Of a DNA stretch of 64,000 bases, positions 8,710 to 19,134 are shown piece by piece. Each line of letters begins with the position of its first letter. The stretch's first letter is position 1. The notes beneath the pieces are model-generated. The model had not been told where the DNA came from. It searched no databases and saw nothing but the letters and a program-made list of their open reading frames with translations. Source of the stretch: an uncultured Johnsonella sp. (GTDB lineage: Bacteria > Bacillota > Clostridia > Lachnospirales > Lachnospiraceae); the NCBI GenBank assembly GCA_937927235.1, contig CALBCM010000035.1, positions 1 to 64,000 on the forward strand, read 5' to 3'. The position numbers and the translations under genes are program-made.

Positions 8710-9474
8710 TTGAAAGAAAAAGAAAAAAAAGGCGAAGCTTCTTATGATAATGCAGCAGATAAATCTGTGGAAGAAGCAGAAGCTAAGGATACAGGCAAAG
8801 GCTCTGAATTAGAGGATAAGGACTCAGAGACTGCAGCAGCTTGCGCTGAGGACCCGGAATTAGATCAAGCTTCAGAAGCAGCAGGTGAGGGTTTTGGCAG
8901 CAGTGACTCGGATTTGCCGGAGGAATTTTCCGAAAAAGCGGCAAAGATGGCAGCTGAATCAGCCGCAGTATTTGAGGAGGCAGCTGGTTCTGAAAATGAA
9001 GAAAGTGATAAAGAGACTCTTGCATCAGCTGAGGATAAGCTTAAGGATAAGAAAATCTCAGAGCTTGAGGATAGAGTTAAAAGAAATATAGCTGAATTTG
9101 ATAATTTCAGAAAAAGGAGTGAAAAGGAAAAAGCGGCTATGTTTGATATGGGTGCAAAAAGTGTAGCTGAAAAAATCCTTCCTACTATAGATAATTTTGA
9201 AAGAGCACTTAAAAGCATACCTGAGGATAAGGAATGTGAGGCTTTTGCCGAAGGCATGGACATGATTTACAGACAGTTTCTTAAGAACCTTGAGGAAGTA
9301 GGAGTAAAGGAAATTGATGCTCTTGGAGAAAAGTTTAACCCTGATTTTCATAATGCAGTGATGCATGTAGAGGATGAAGAAGCTGATGAAAATACAGTGG
9401 TGGAAGTCTTCCAGAAGGGATATATGTACAAGGAGAGCGTACTTAGATTCTGTATGGTTAAGGTTGCAAATTAA
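8710..9474 (+). CDS. grpE: Nucleotide exchange factor GrpE
   Basis: This 254-aa co-chaperone releases ADP from DnaK. Its C-terminal half carries the GrpE features: a coiled coil (RVKRNIAEFDNFRKRSEKEK region), ILPTIDNFERAL, and the signature around EVFQKGYMYKESVLRF. The N-terminal 110 residues are unusually long, acidic and rich in Ala/Glu/Ser, probably disordered, which makes it longer than a typical GrpE of about 190-200 aa. The start is TTG at 8710 after GAAAGGAA. It sits between hrcA and dnaK in the operon. Confidence 0.95.
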   Translation: MKEKEKKGEASYDNAADKSVEEAEAKDTGKGSELEDKDSETAAACAEDPELDQASEAAGEGFGSSDSDLPEEFSEKAAKMAAESAAVFEEAAGSENEESDKETLASAEDKLKDKKISELEDRVKRNIAEFDNFRKRSEKEKAAMFDMGAKSVAEKILPTIDNFERALKSIPEDKECEAFAEGMDMIYRQFLKNLEEVGVKEIDALGEKFNPDFHNAVMHVEDEEADENTVVEVFQKGYMYKESVLRFCMVKVAN

Positions 9475-9524
9475 TAATAAATTATTGGATTTAAAATATA
9501 GCTATAAAAATTAGTGCTGTGTAA

Positions 9525-11438
<1,914 letters not shown>

Positions 11439-11449
11439 TATAAAAAATT

Positions 11450-12595
11450 ATGGCAGAGAACAAAAGAGATTATTATGAGGTATTAGGCGTTAATAAAAAC
11501 GCTGATGATGCCGCTATTAAAAAAGCGTATAGAGTACTTGCAAAAAAGTATCACCCGGACGCAAATCCGGGTGATGCAAATGCAGAAAAGATGTTTAAAG
11601 AAGCGAGCGAGGCTTATGCAGTTCTCAGTGACCCCGAGAAAAGGAAACAGTATGACCAGTTCGGCCATGCAGCATTTGAAGGTGGTGCCGGGGGCAGCGG
11701 AGGCTTTGGTGGCTTTGATTTCAGTTCTTTTGAAGGTGCGGATATATTCGGTGATATATTTGGAGATTTATTTGGAGGCGGCAGAAGGCGTTCAGGACCT
11801 TCAAACGGACCAATACAAGGAGCGAATGTACGCTCAAGTGTAAGGCTTACATTTGAGGAGGCTGTATTCGGCTGTGAAAAGGAAGTCAGCATAAACTATA
11901 AGGAAGAATGTTCTACCTGCCATGGAAATGGTGCAAAACCCGGAACAACACCTGAAACTTGTACCAAGTGTAATGGCAAGGGTAAGGTTATGTACACTCA
12001 GCAGAGCTTTTTCGGAACGGTTCAAAATGTACAGACCTGCTCAGCCTGCGGAGGCTCCGGCAAGATTATTAAGGATAAATGCAGCACCTGCAGAGGCAGC
12101 GGCTATGTAACAAAAAGGAAGACCTTTAAGGTTAGAATTCCTGCCGGAATAGACAACGGGCTTTCAGTGCGCATGGCAGGCGGAGGTGAGCCGGGCATTA
12201 ACGGAGGTCCGAGGGGCGACTTGCTGGTAGCTGCTGTAGTAGCTGACCATCCGATTTTTAAACGCCAGGATATTAATATTTTTTCCACTGTACCTATAAG
12301 CTTTGCCAAGGCGGCTTTGGGAGGTACTATAAGAATCAAGACTGTTGACGGTGAGGTAGAATATGAAGTTAAACCGGGTACCCAAACCGATACTAAGGTA
12401 AGGCTTAAAGGCAAGGGAGTTCCCTCCTTAAGAAGTAAGGCTGTAAGAGGCGACCACTATGTTACCCTTGTAGTACAGGTGCCTACTATGATGACTCCGG
12501 CACAGAAGGAAGCCTTAAGGGCTTATGACGAAACTATGAATGTTTTTGCAAGAGATGAAGACAGATCCAGGAAAAAGGGATTTTTCAGCAAGTAG
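11450..12595 (+). CDS. dnaJ: Chaperone protein DnaJ (type I Hsp40)
   Basis: This 381-aa co-chaperone has all type I domains: a J domain with HPD at residues 35-37, a Gly/Phe-rich stretch (about 72-110), four zinc-binding CxxCxGxG repeats ([32 protein letters not shown]) near residues 145-215, and a C-terminal substrate-binding region. It stimulates DnaK ATP hydrolysis. It starts 11 bases after dnaK, and its ribosome site (AGAGG at the end of dnaK) is weak, so it may be coupled to dnaK translation. A terminator closes the operon. Confidence 0.97.
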   Translation: MAENKRDYYEVLGVNKNADDAAIKKAYRVLAKKYHPDANPGDANAEKMFKEASEAYAVLSDPEKRKQYDQFGHAAFEGGAGGSGGFGGFDFSSFEGADIFGDIFGDLFGGGRRRSGPSNGPIQGANVRSSVRLTFEEAVFGCEKEVSINYKEECSTCHGNGAKPGTTPETCTKCNGKGKVMYTQQSFFGTVQNVQTCSACGGSGKIIKDKCSTCRGSGYVTKRKTFKVRIPAGIDNGLSVRMAGGGEPGINGGPRGDLLVAAVVADHPIFKRQDINIFSTVPISFAKAALGGTIRIKTVDGEVEYEVKPGTQTDTKVRLKGKGVPSLRSKAVRGDHYVTLVVQVPTMMTPAQKEALRAYDETMNVFARDEDRSRKKGFFSK

Positions 12596-12658
12596 GAAGC
12601 TTTAGATGTAAAAGGCTTTAGAATTGATTTTATAAGTTTTTTAACTGAATTTAAAAGT

Positions 12659-12714
12659 GAAGCTGCTGCAAATAGATGAGCAATCATCTATTATTTGCAG
12701 CAGCTTCTTTTTGT
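12659..12714 (+). terminator. Terminator of the heat-shock operon
   Basis: GAAGCTGCTGCAAATA pairs perfectly with TATTTGCAGCAGCTTC around a short AT-rich region that can itself pair (AGATGA / TCATCT), followed by TTTTT. The stem sequence TGCAGCAGCTTCT recurs in the terminator after thiI (37817-37890). Confidence 0.9.
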
Positions 12715-12814
12715 GTAAAAATGAAAAAGCAGGGAATGCCGCTCAAAATCATCTGCTCTGATAATTTTGCGACACCCCCTTGTTTAAACCAGTTTAAATA
12801 AAATTAAATATAAA

Positions 12815-13876
12815 TTATTTGACATATTTTCCTTCATCATCAACCTTGAAACCGTCAGGGGTAGTTTCATTCCTGTACATTGAGCCGAGAGGGCGTGAAT
12901 CTGCTTTATACATATAATACCATTCGCCGTCAGCCCTAAGCTCCCAAGTGTGCATAGGAGTATATGGATTAAGATAGTACCAGTATTCATTTATAAAATT
13001 CCAACCTTTAAGCATCCTGCCCTCTTTGGTTTCAAGATAATACCAGAAACCGTCCTGAGGGTCGAGATGCCAGCCCTTCTTAAGAGTATCTCTGGTGCTT
13101 CCCGAATAATAATACCACTCACCGTTTTTTTCCAATATCCAGCCTTGCTTAACCATGTTTGATGAGCCTGAGCTGCCACCTGAGCTGCCACCTGAGCTGC
13201 CACCTGAGCTGCCGCCTTGCCTTTTTTGAGTATACACTATATTATAGACTAAAGGCTGCGTACCGCTTGCAAGACTTGCTGATATATTGACCTTCGAAGG
13301 AGCACCGTATTTAAACTGAGTATTATTATATGCGCTTTGAGTCTGCTTTATAACATAAGCGGCATTGCTTGGTGTAGCGACAATTTCATTCGGCACATCC
13401 ACCCATTTATCCTCATAGGTTTTAAGCATGCTGCCGGATAAAAGCATGCTGCCGCTTTCATCTATACAGTTTATAATATATGGAAGATAGACCTTTGCTT
13501 CTACAGTATAATATAAATCCACTAATTGAACCCCTATAGGTGCATCGCTCGGTGCAGAAATAGTTATAGGTACGGTAGTAAGCTTATGTTCTCCCAAACC
13601 GCTTGCAACTCCTTCTATTTTGAAATTTTCGGAGTTGTTTGTTACAAGACTTAATCCGCTTGTGCCTATAGGCTGCGTATTACTGGCAGGCAGACTTGGA
13701 TCAAAGGCATTACTGTAGATATAACGTGAATCTTCTTCACTGACGGTTTGTCCATACTGTACGTCCAGGTTTTTGTTTGCATAATAAGCATCATAAGCAT
13801 ATGAGGATATAGCATTTGCAAACAGAAAATATCCAATTATACCTAACAAAGAGAAAAACGTCACTAATTTTTTCAT
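12815..13876 (-). CDS. Secreted surface protein with C-terminal cell-wall-binding repeats
   Basis: This 353-aa protein starts with a signal peptide (MKKLVTFFSLLGIIGYFLFA). A region of about 180 residues follows without a recognised enzyme motif and looks beta-rich. Next comes a Gly/Ser linker encoded by four near-identical 12-base units (GGSS repeats), then four or five cell-wall/choline-binding repeats of the form GW-x(n)-G-x-WYY (GWILEKNGEWYYY, GWHLDPQDGFWYY, GWNFINEYWYY). I choose the ATG at 13876 because AAAGGA lies about 7 bases upstream; an ATG six bases earlier is too close. The protein should be non-covalently attached to the wall. Its role is unknown. It diverges from a MerR regulator. 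Confidence 0.8.
   Translation of the reverse strand: MKKLVTFFSLLGIIGYFLFANAISSYAYDAYYANKNLDVQYGQTVSEEDSRYIYSNAFDPSLPASNTQPIGTSGLSLVTNNSENFKIEGVASGLGEHKLTTVPITISAPSDAPIGVQLVDLYYTVEAKVYLPYIINCIDESGSMLLSGSMLKTYEDKWVDVPNEIVATPSNAAYVIKQTQSAYNNTQFKYGAPSKVNISASLASGTQPLVYNIVYTQKRQGGSSGGSSGGSSGGSSGSSNMVKQGWILEKNGEWYYYSGSTRDTLKKGWHLDPQDGFWYYLETKEGRMLKGWNFINEYWYYLNPYTPMHTWELRADGEWYYMYKADSRPLGSMYRNETTPDGFKVDDEGKYVK
13160..13213. repeat. Tandem 12-base repeats coding a Gly/Ser linker
   Basis: The unit GAGCTGCCACCT is repeated about four times in the minus-strand gene and encodes (GGSS)n. Such arrays can change copy number by slippage, altering linker length without breaking the frame. Confidence 0.75.
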
Positions 13877-14255
13877 AATCATTTCCTTTCTTATAAATTT
13901 ATTTGATTTTTATATATTATATTAGAGAATAATTATTTTGACCCTACCCATTTGGGTAGGATTAAGTAAAGTTTTAGAAAAAAGTTAGATATTTGTAATT
14001 TATTTCTGAAATAAACACTGAAAAATCTGGCTTTTTACGGCTGCAGGCGGGTTTGCAATAGCTTCATTGAAAGAAAAAAATTAAAATATAAGCTAGATAC
14101 TATAGTGCTGCAGAGTAAGTTTATCAAATACAGTTTATAAAAAGCGCTTTTATTGGTATAATTTATAAAAGAAATAAAAAATATGAAAATATTTACAAAA
14201 TATAAGATTACTTAGAAAATAAAGAGAATTTGTTTATGATACCAGGAGGAAAAAC
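13877..14255. other. Divergent intergenic region with a perfect palindrome
   Basis: This region separates the surface-protein gene (-) from the MerR regulator (+). It is AT-rich apart from the GC-rich dyad at 13943-13960. An AGGAGG ribosome site for merR lies just before 14256. No other gene or RNA was recognised. Confidence 0.5.
13943..13960. promoter_or_regulatory. Perfect 8-bp palindrome, candidate operator
   Basis: CCTACCCA and TGGGTAGG are exact inverted repeats with a 2-base centre, standing out in an otherwise AT-rich gap. Position between the divergent surface-protein and MerR genes suggests an operator, possibly bound by the adjacent regulator. No clear MerR-type long-spacer promoter could be aligned around it, so the binding protein is a guess. 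Confidence 0.5.
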
Positions 14256-15107
14256 ATGCTGAAAGAAAAATACTATTCCATAGGGGATACGTCCTCTCTC
14301 TGCCGGATTCCTGTAAAAACGCTTCGCTATTATGATAAGATTAATGTTTTGGTACCGAGTCTCAGAAAAGAAAACAGCCATTATCGCTATTACAGCAAAG
14401 AACAGCTCAGGGCAGTGTTTATTATAAAGCGGCTCAGGTTTTTAGGATTTTCGTTGAGTGAAATAAAGGAGATATTAAGAGAAAATAAGCTTGATTATAT
14501 GGAGGATATACTGAAAATCAGACTGAACAGGCTGCAGGCTGAAATGGAAGAATTAAAGCGTAAGCATAATGAGGCGGAGATATTTTTAAGGAATATTTTA
14601 TCAGGGAAAAAATACTTCAATATTGATTCAGATGCGGAAGAAAGTATAGTAATTGAAAAAAGACCTGAGATATTTTTATACAGCAGGCGGAAAATTATGT
14701 ATTCTTACAGGAATGAAGATGTCAACCTGGAAAATTGGATACAGATTATTGAAGATGTCAGAGATGAAAAGCTTAATATATGCGGCTCTATTTTTGTAAC
14801 CTATAATTCTGAGATTTTCGGTCAATTTTTACAAAAGGACTGTGAGGTAGAATTTGCTATACAGGTCGAAAACAAATATAGGAGCATGGAAAATGTTCAT
14901 AGGTTCGGAGGCTTTGAAGCGGCAACTTTAGTTCACGCTGGTGATTATAAGGATATATTCAAGTCTTATCTGGCATTAAAAAGATGGATAGACAAGAAGG
15001 GATATATCATAATAGGAAATTCGACTGAGGAATTTATAGTTTCGCCGGTAGATATAGGGAATAATATGATGCATATAACAAAGATTATTATACCGATAAA
15101 GACATAG
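14256..15107 (+). CDS. MerR-family regulator with C-terminal effector-binding domain (BmrR-like)
   Basis: This 283-aa regulator has a MerR winged helix (residues about 6-75: YSIGDTSSLCRIPVKTLRYYD, then SHYRYYSKEQLRAVFIIKRLRFLGFSL, shown in parts), a dimerisation helix (about 80-120), and a C-terminal domain of about 150 residues resembling GyrI-like ligand-binding domains of BmrR-type activators. AGGAGGAAAA precedes the ATG. Such proteins untwist promoters with long spacers on binding a ligand. The likely target is the divergent surface protein, by position only. Confidence 0.85.
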   Translation: MLKEKYYSIGDTSSLCRIPVKTLRYYDKINVLVPSLRKENSHYRYYSKEQLRAVFIIKRLRFLGFSLSEIKEILRENKLDYMEDILKIRLNRLQAEMEELKRKHNEAEIFLRNILSGKKYFNIDSDAEESIVIEKRPEIFLYSRRKIMYSYRNEDVNLENWIQIIEDVRDEKLNICGSIFVTYNSEIFGQFLQKDCEVEFAIQVENKYRSMENVHRFGGFEAATLVHAGDYKDIFKSYLALKRWIDKKGYIIIGNSTEEFIVSPVDIGNNMMHITKIIIPIKT

Positions 15108-15505
15108 GCGGAGAAATTTTATATTATAGCTGAAAAAAACACTTCACCGGATGGAAGGTTGGACAAGGAAAAATTTAAAAAAAATAATGGAATAATACCG
15201 AGATAATACATAAAAATTTGATAATATTTAAAATATTTTTATATGAAAAGCATAAGGATGTAGTAATTAATTTATAAAAATAAGGCTTTGTTTTATAAAA
15301 AAATGGGAGGGTCAGATTTGATTGCTCTCTTTTTTTGTTTAAATTTTTAGTCGGATGTATTGACTTGACATTTCCTGTATGCCCTAAGATATATTTATAA
15401 CAAATGAACCACAGCATTTTATATTTTTACTTCAGTCCTATGCTCAAGGCTTAAGTAAGATATAAAGGGCTTAAGATTATAACCTTATGGAAAGGAGGAT
15501 AATTT
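15108..15505. other. Leader region of the pyrimidine/beta-alanine island
   Basis: This AT-rich gap holds a probable promoter (15365-15393) and an untranslated leader of roughly 100 bases ending in AAAGGAGG before 15506. No known riboswitch core was recognised and no gene is visible. Confidence 0.5.
15365..15393 (+). promoter_or_regulatory. Probable promoter of the catabolic island
   Basis: A consensus TTGACA (15365-15370) is followed after 17 bases by GATATA (15388-15393); TATATT further on is an alternative -10. It is the last promoter-like sequence before the DUF1097 gene and could drive genes to 22568. Confidence 0.6.
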
Positions 15506-16030
15506 ATGGGTGCAGGTTATATTTTTTCAATAGCAGTCGGAAGTGCAATTGTTGCAGGAACCTGGACAGGCATCAGTACCGCCTTTGCAGGACCGCTGAT
15601 AGTAAGCTGGGTCGGCTTTGCCGGCTGCACCTCATATTTTGCTGCCGGCTGCGGAAAAAACGGTTTTATAAGGTCTATGTGCAGTAATTATGTCGGGGTG
15701 CTGATAGGCTGTATTGTTATTATGCTCGGCGGTCTTATCTCAGACGGACCTTTATTCAGCGGTATATGTACAGGCTTTTTTACTGGTGTAATATGTTATC
15801 TTGCACATTGTGACCTTACCAAATTTGTGCCCTGTACATTTATAGGGGGATTTTCGACGTTTGCTACAGGAGGTAATTGGAAAATGCTTTTAATATGCCT
15901 GCTGTTCGGAAATTTAGTCGGTGTGGGAAGTGATTATCTGGGAAGATTTATTTACAAAAATATTTTTGAGAGGAGAAACGAAGGCAAAAGTAAGAAAGAC
16001 TGGGTAGCTGCAAAAATACTTAAGGATTAA
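15506..16030 (+). CDS. DUF1097 (YcdZ-like) membrane protein
   Basis: This 174-aa integral membrane protein has five to six hydrophobic segments and a GAGYIFSIAVGSAIVAGTWT N-terminus typical of DUF1097 proteins such as Escherichia coli YcdZ. A strong AAGGAGG precedes the ATG at 15506. The function of the family is not established. It is the first gene of the catabolic island, directly before the ferredoxin remnant and dihydropyrimidinase, so a role in uptake or export of a pathway compound is a reasonable guess only. Confidence 0.75.
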   Translation: MGAGYIFSIAVGSAIVAGTWTGISTAFAGPLIVSWVGFAGCTSYFAAGCGKNGFIRSMCSNYVGVLIGCIVIMLGGLISDGPLFSGICTGFFTGVICYLAHCDLTKFVPCTFIGGFSTFATGGNWKMLLICLLFGNLVGVGSDYLGRFIYKNIFERRNEGKSKKDWVAAKILKD

Positions 16031-16077
16031 TTCTTTTTGCAGCACAGTTTTAAATAAGGTAAGAGAGGAGTTGTAAA

Positions 16078-16328
16078 ATACTTGTAAAAGTGGATGAAGA
16101 AAAGTGCACAGGCTGCAAGAGATGCTATATTTCATGCTTTGACAGAGGGCATCAGGCGATAATATTTAGAGATGAAAGCAGAAAGCCCGAGATTAATGAA
16201 AAAAATGCGTAGGCTGTCATCTTTGTTTGAATGTATGTCCGGTGATGAACTTTATAATGCCCGGAAGGCTGGTTATGAAAGATGGTGAGTCAAAATATGA
16301 TATTTTATTAAAAGAGAATTACTTATAA
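16078..16328 (+). pseudogene. Frameshifted dicluster ferredoxin of PreA (dihydropyrimidine dehydrogenase) C-terminal type
   Basis: Two overlapping frames together encode about 80 residues that look like the C-terminal 2[4Fe-4S] domain of PreA. The first frame carries KVDEEKCTGCKRCYISC and DRGHQAI, a diagnostic match to PreA-like ferredoxins, and stops at 16210-16212. The second carries CVGCHLCLNVCPV and runs to the stop at 16326. The shift falls in a run of seven A at 16199-16205, and a -1 change restores one frame. An AGGAG site stands 7 bases before an ATA (16078) where ATG would be expected; GTG at 16090 is the next option. Gene decay, sequencing error, or -1 slippage on A AAA AAT are all possible. 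No dihydropyrimidine dehydrogenase catalytic domain is in the window. Confidence 0.75.
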
Positions 16329-16366
16329 TTCAAAAAATTATTTATTGACGAAAGGAAGGCTACATA

Positions 16367-17743
16367 ATGAAACATTATAATTTGATTATCAAAAACGGAA
16401 CAGTAGTTACAACTGAGAACATGTATAAATGTGACATAGCAGTTAAAGATGAAAAGATAGTTGAAATGGGACTCAATATAGAAGGCGAGGCGGATAAGAC
16501 AGTTGATGCTTCAGGAATGCTGGTGCTTCCCGGAGCAATAGATGTACATACTCATCTTCAGATGCCGTTTGGAGGAACAGTATCGGCTGACAGTTATCTT
16601 TCAGGTACAAGAGCGGCTGCCTGCGGCGGAGTGACCACACTTTTTGACTATCCGGTTCAAAGAGCCGGCGGCACAATAATGGATTTGATTAATTCCAAAA
16701 AGGAAATTCTTGAAAAGGATGCCTGTATAGATTGGGCTTCACATTGCTGCATAACCAATCTTAATGACGGAGCAATCCTTAAAGAGATGGAAAAAGCGGT
16801 TGAAGAAGGAATTACAAGCTTTAAGTGCTTTCTGGTGTATAAAAAAGAAAATATGATGGTGGATGACGGGACTCTTGCGAGGCTGCTTTTAAGAGCAAGA
16901 GAGCTTGGCGCACTTGTGAATATACATGCCGAGAATCCCGATTTGATAGATATGTATACGGAGCAGTTTTTAAGAGAAGGAAAAACCGGAGCCTGGTATC
17001 ATTATTTAAGCAGACCTGAGTTCGTAGAAGCAGAGGCTGACAGGCGTGCTGTTCACTGGGCAAAACATCTTAACGGTCCTTTATATGTAGTACATATGGC
17101 TGATAAAGAGGGACTTGAGGCATGTATACAGGCAAAGAGAGACGGAGCAGAGGTTTATATAGAAACTTGCCCGCAGTATCTTGAATTTACCTGTGAGGTA
17201 TATAAGAGAGAGGACGGCCGCAATTTTGTCTGCTCACCTCCTATGAAAGGTCAGGAGAGCCAGGACGCACTTTGGCAGGCTATAAAGGCTAATCTCATAG
17301 ATACGGTGGCAACAGATCATTGTCCTTTCCAGAGTTATGAAAAAGACTGGGGCAAGGATGATTTTACAAAAATTCCGAATGGCTGTGCAGGTGTGGAAAA
17401 TCTTTATCCTTATATGCTTGATGCGGCAAATGCAGGTAAAATTACTTTTTCACAGGCGGTAGCTCTCTGCTCTACAAATCCGGCAAAGATTTTTGGATGC
17501 AGTGAAAAGGGCGAGATAAGAGTGGGCAAGGACGCAGATATAGTAATCTATGATAAAAATAAGGATTTCACTGTAAGTGTGAAAAATATGCATTCTGATT
17601 ATGACCATACTATCTGGGAAGGAAAGAAATTCCACGGCTATCCGATACAGACCTATTTAAGAGGAAATCTTGTTTACAATAACGGAGAATTTGTCGGAAA
17701 ACCGGGAATGGGAAAATTTGTAAAGAGAGTTCCTAAAAAATAA
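16367..17743 (+). CDS. Dihydropyrimidinase / hydantoinase
   Basis: This 458-aa cyclic amidohydrolase opens the ring of 5,6-dihydrouracil (or hydantoins) to the N-carbamoyl amino acid. The binuclear-metal ligands of the family are all visible: HTH at 61-63, the carbamylated lysine in SFKCF (K153), H187 in HAEN, H243 in VHMA and D317 in TDHCP. Length is normal for the family. A GAAAGGAAGG site precedes the ATG. The carbamoyl-amidase gene follows two genes later, so the intended product is most likely N-carbamoyl-beta-alanine. A D-hydantoinase role cannot be excluded from sequence. The next gene begins 3 bases after its stop. Confidence 0.9.
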   Translation: MKHYNLIIKNGTVVTTENMYKCDIAVKDEKIVEMGLNIEGEADKTVDASGMLVLPGAIDVHTHLQMPFGGTVSADSYLSGTRAAACGGVTTLFDYPVQRAGGTIMDLINSKKEILEKDACIDWASHCCITNLNDGAILKEMEKAVEEGITSFKCFLVYKKENMMVDDGTLARLLLRARELGALVNIHAENPDLIDMYTEQFLREGKTGAWYHYLSRPEFVEAEADRRAVHWAKHLNGPLYVVHMADKEGLEACIQAKRDGAEVYIETCPQYLEFTCEVYKREDGRNFVCSPPMKGQESQDALWQAIKANLIDTVATDHCPFQSYEKDWGKDDFTKIPNGCAGVENLYPYMLDAANAGKITFSQAVALCSTNPAKIFGCSEKGEIRVGKDADIVIYDKNKDFTVSVKNMHSDYDHTIWEGKKFHGYPIQTYLRGNLVYNNGEFVGKPGMGKFVKRVPKK

Positions 17744-17746
17744 GGT

Positions 17747-18532
17747 ATGGATTCTGAATACGGCATAAAATTATCTGATGCATCTGATGCAGGCGAGCTT
17801 TTGTTGGCATGCGCCTTGGATATAGGAGCTGAAATGCTTATAAACGGTGCCGAGATCAGCAGAGTGGAGGATTCTATAAGCAGGATTTGCAGGGCTTATG
17901 GAGCTGAGGAAATCAATGCCTTTTCAATAACCTATGTAATCTTGGTTACTATTTATTATGAAAATGAAGGATATATAACTCAAAGCAGGAGAATCGAATC
18001 CTTTAAGTATGATTTACATAAGCTTGAATACTTAAATAATCTGTCAAGAAATATATGCAGCTTCAAGCCTGATATGAATACTGTAAAAAATGCTCTTAAA
18101 AGTGCAAAGGGATTAGAGGGGGCTTCACCTTTGAGAATACTCTTAGGCTATGGCATGATTTCAAGTGCATTTACGATATTTTTCGGAGGCAGTACCGCTG
18201 AGGCGGTATCTGCCTGCATTATAGGCTTTATGATGTATGTATGTGAAACACTACTGAAAAAAGTAAAGATGAACAAATTTTTAAGTTCCTGTGTATGTGC
18301 CGGGGCAGCAGGAATCCTTGCCGTATTATTTGTAAAATTTAATATAGGAGAGGCGGCTGAAAATATAAGTATAGGAAATATAATGGTGCTTATACCGGGA
18401 CTTATGATTACAAATTCTTTCAGAGACCTCTTTTCAGGAAATATTATATCCGGCTTGGTACGTTTTATGGAATCTGTGCTGTTAAGTATTGCCATAGCTT
18501 TGGGAATGTCAATAGGAAAGTGGATTTTATAG
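17747..18532 (+). CDS. ThrE-like transporter, N-terminal subunit (DUF1212)
   Basis: This 261-aa protein matches the N-terminal half of ThrE-type threonine/serine exporters. A cytosolic stretch of about 120 residues (with GAEMLINGAEISRVEDSI and a conserved Tyr/Thr-rich ILVTIYY strand) is followed by five hydrophobic segments, including IGNIMVLIPGLMITNSFRD, a family hallmark. It starts 3 bases after the dihydropyrimidinase stop, with AAGG overlapping that gene end, so coupling is likely. The partner half is the next gene. In this operon the pair could move beta-alanine or another amino acid, which is inference. Confidence 0.85.
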   Translation: MDSEYGIKLSDASDAGELLLACALDIGAEMLINGAEISRVEDSISRICRAYGAEEINAFSITYVILVTIYYENEGYITQSRRIESFKYDLHKLEYLNNLSRNICSFKPDMNTVKNALKSAKGLEGASPLRILLGYGMISSAFTIFFGGSTAEAVSACIIGFMMYVCETLLKKVKMNKFLSSCVCAGAAGILAVLFVKFNIGEAAENISIGNIMVLIPGLMITNSFRDLFSGNIISGLVRFMESVLLSIAIALGMSIGKWIL

Positions 18533-18644
18533 GTGAGAGTAAGATTTGCCTGATGCCGTAAAGCCGCTATTCAAGCCTCAGCACTTAAAATAACAGCAGG
18601 CAATTTGCTGCCAGGCAGTTCATATAATTAACAGAGGTCTATAT

Positions 18645-19115
18645 ATGATGAGAGAAGCAATACAGCTTGCAGCCGCATTTTTCGGAGCATTGGGATTCGC
18701 ACTGGTTTTTAATTTAAAAGGATTTAGTATGTTCTGGTCTTCATTTGGAGGCATGCTTTCATGGGGGGTATATCTTACGGCGGCAATATATTTTAAAGAG
18801 GAAGGAATAAGGTATTTTTTTGCAGCTTTATTTTTAGGCTTGTATGCTGAAATTTTTGCAAGACTTAAAAAAAAGCCTGCGACAGTATTTTTGGCTGTAG
18901 GCTTTATACCTCTGATTCCAGGATTTTCACTCTATACAACGATGTACTCTGCATTAAGAAGTCAAAAGGCGGGCTTTACATTTTATGGTATACAAGCGCT
19001 CTTAATTGCAGGAGCACTTGCAAGTGGCATCATAGTGTCCTTGATATTATTTCAACTCTCAAAAGAATTTATAAGGCGATGCTTTGAATATTTGAGAAGC
19101 CTGTTTGATAAATAA
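18645..19115 (+). CDS. ThrE-like transporter, C-terminal subunit (ThrE_2 / DUF3815)
   Basis: This 156-aa membrane protein has four to five hydrophobic helices and matches the C-terminal half of split ThrE exporters, including the conserved AVGFIPLIPGFSLYTTMY segment near residue 90. It should assemble with the preceding DUF1212 protein. A gap of 112 bases separates the two, containing short inverted repeats but no terminator. CAGAGG lies before the ATG, with a second ATG three bases later. Confidence 0.85.
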   Translation: MMREAIQLAAAFFGALGFALVFNLKGFSMFWSSFGGMLSWGVYLTAAIYFKEEGIRYFFAALFLGLYAEIFARLKKKPATVFLAVGFIPLIPGFSLYTTMYSALRSQKAGFTFYGIQALLIAGALASGIIVSLILFQLSKEFIRRCFEYLRSLFDK

Positions 19116-19134
19116 TTAGAGGAGGTTTAAATTT

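Noticed and set aside
12659..12714. Shared TGCAGCAGCTTCT in two terminators as a dispersed repeat family
   Set aside because: Only the stem arms match; loops and flanks differ, so convergence of GC-rich terminator stems explains it.
12991..13203. Glycine/alanine-rich frame antisense-shifted within the surface-protein gene
   Set aside because: It arises from the 12-base repeats in another frame; the real product has signal peptide and wall-binding repeats.
13160..13213. Tandem repeats as a CRISPR array
   Set aside because: The units are directly adjacent with no spacers and encode a Gly/Ser linker in frame.
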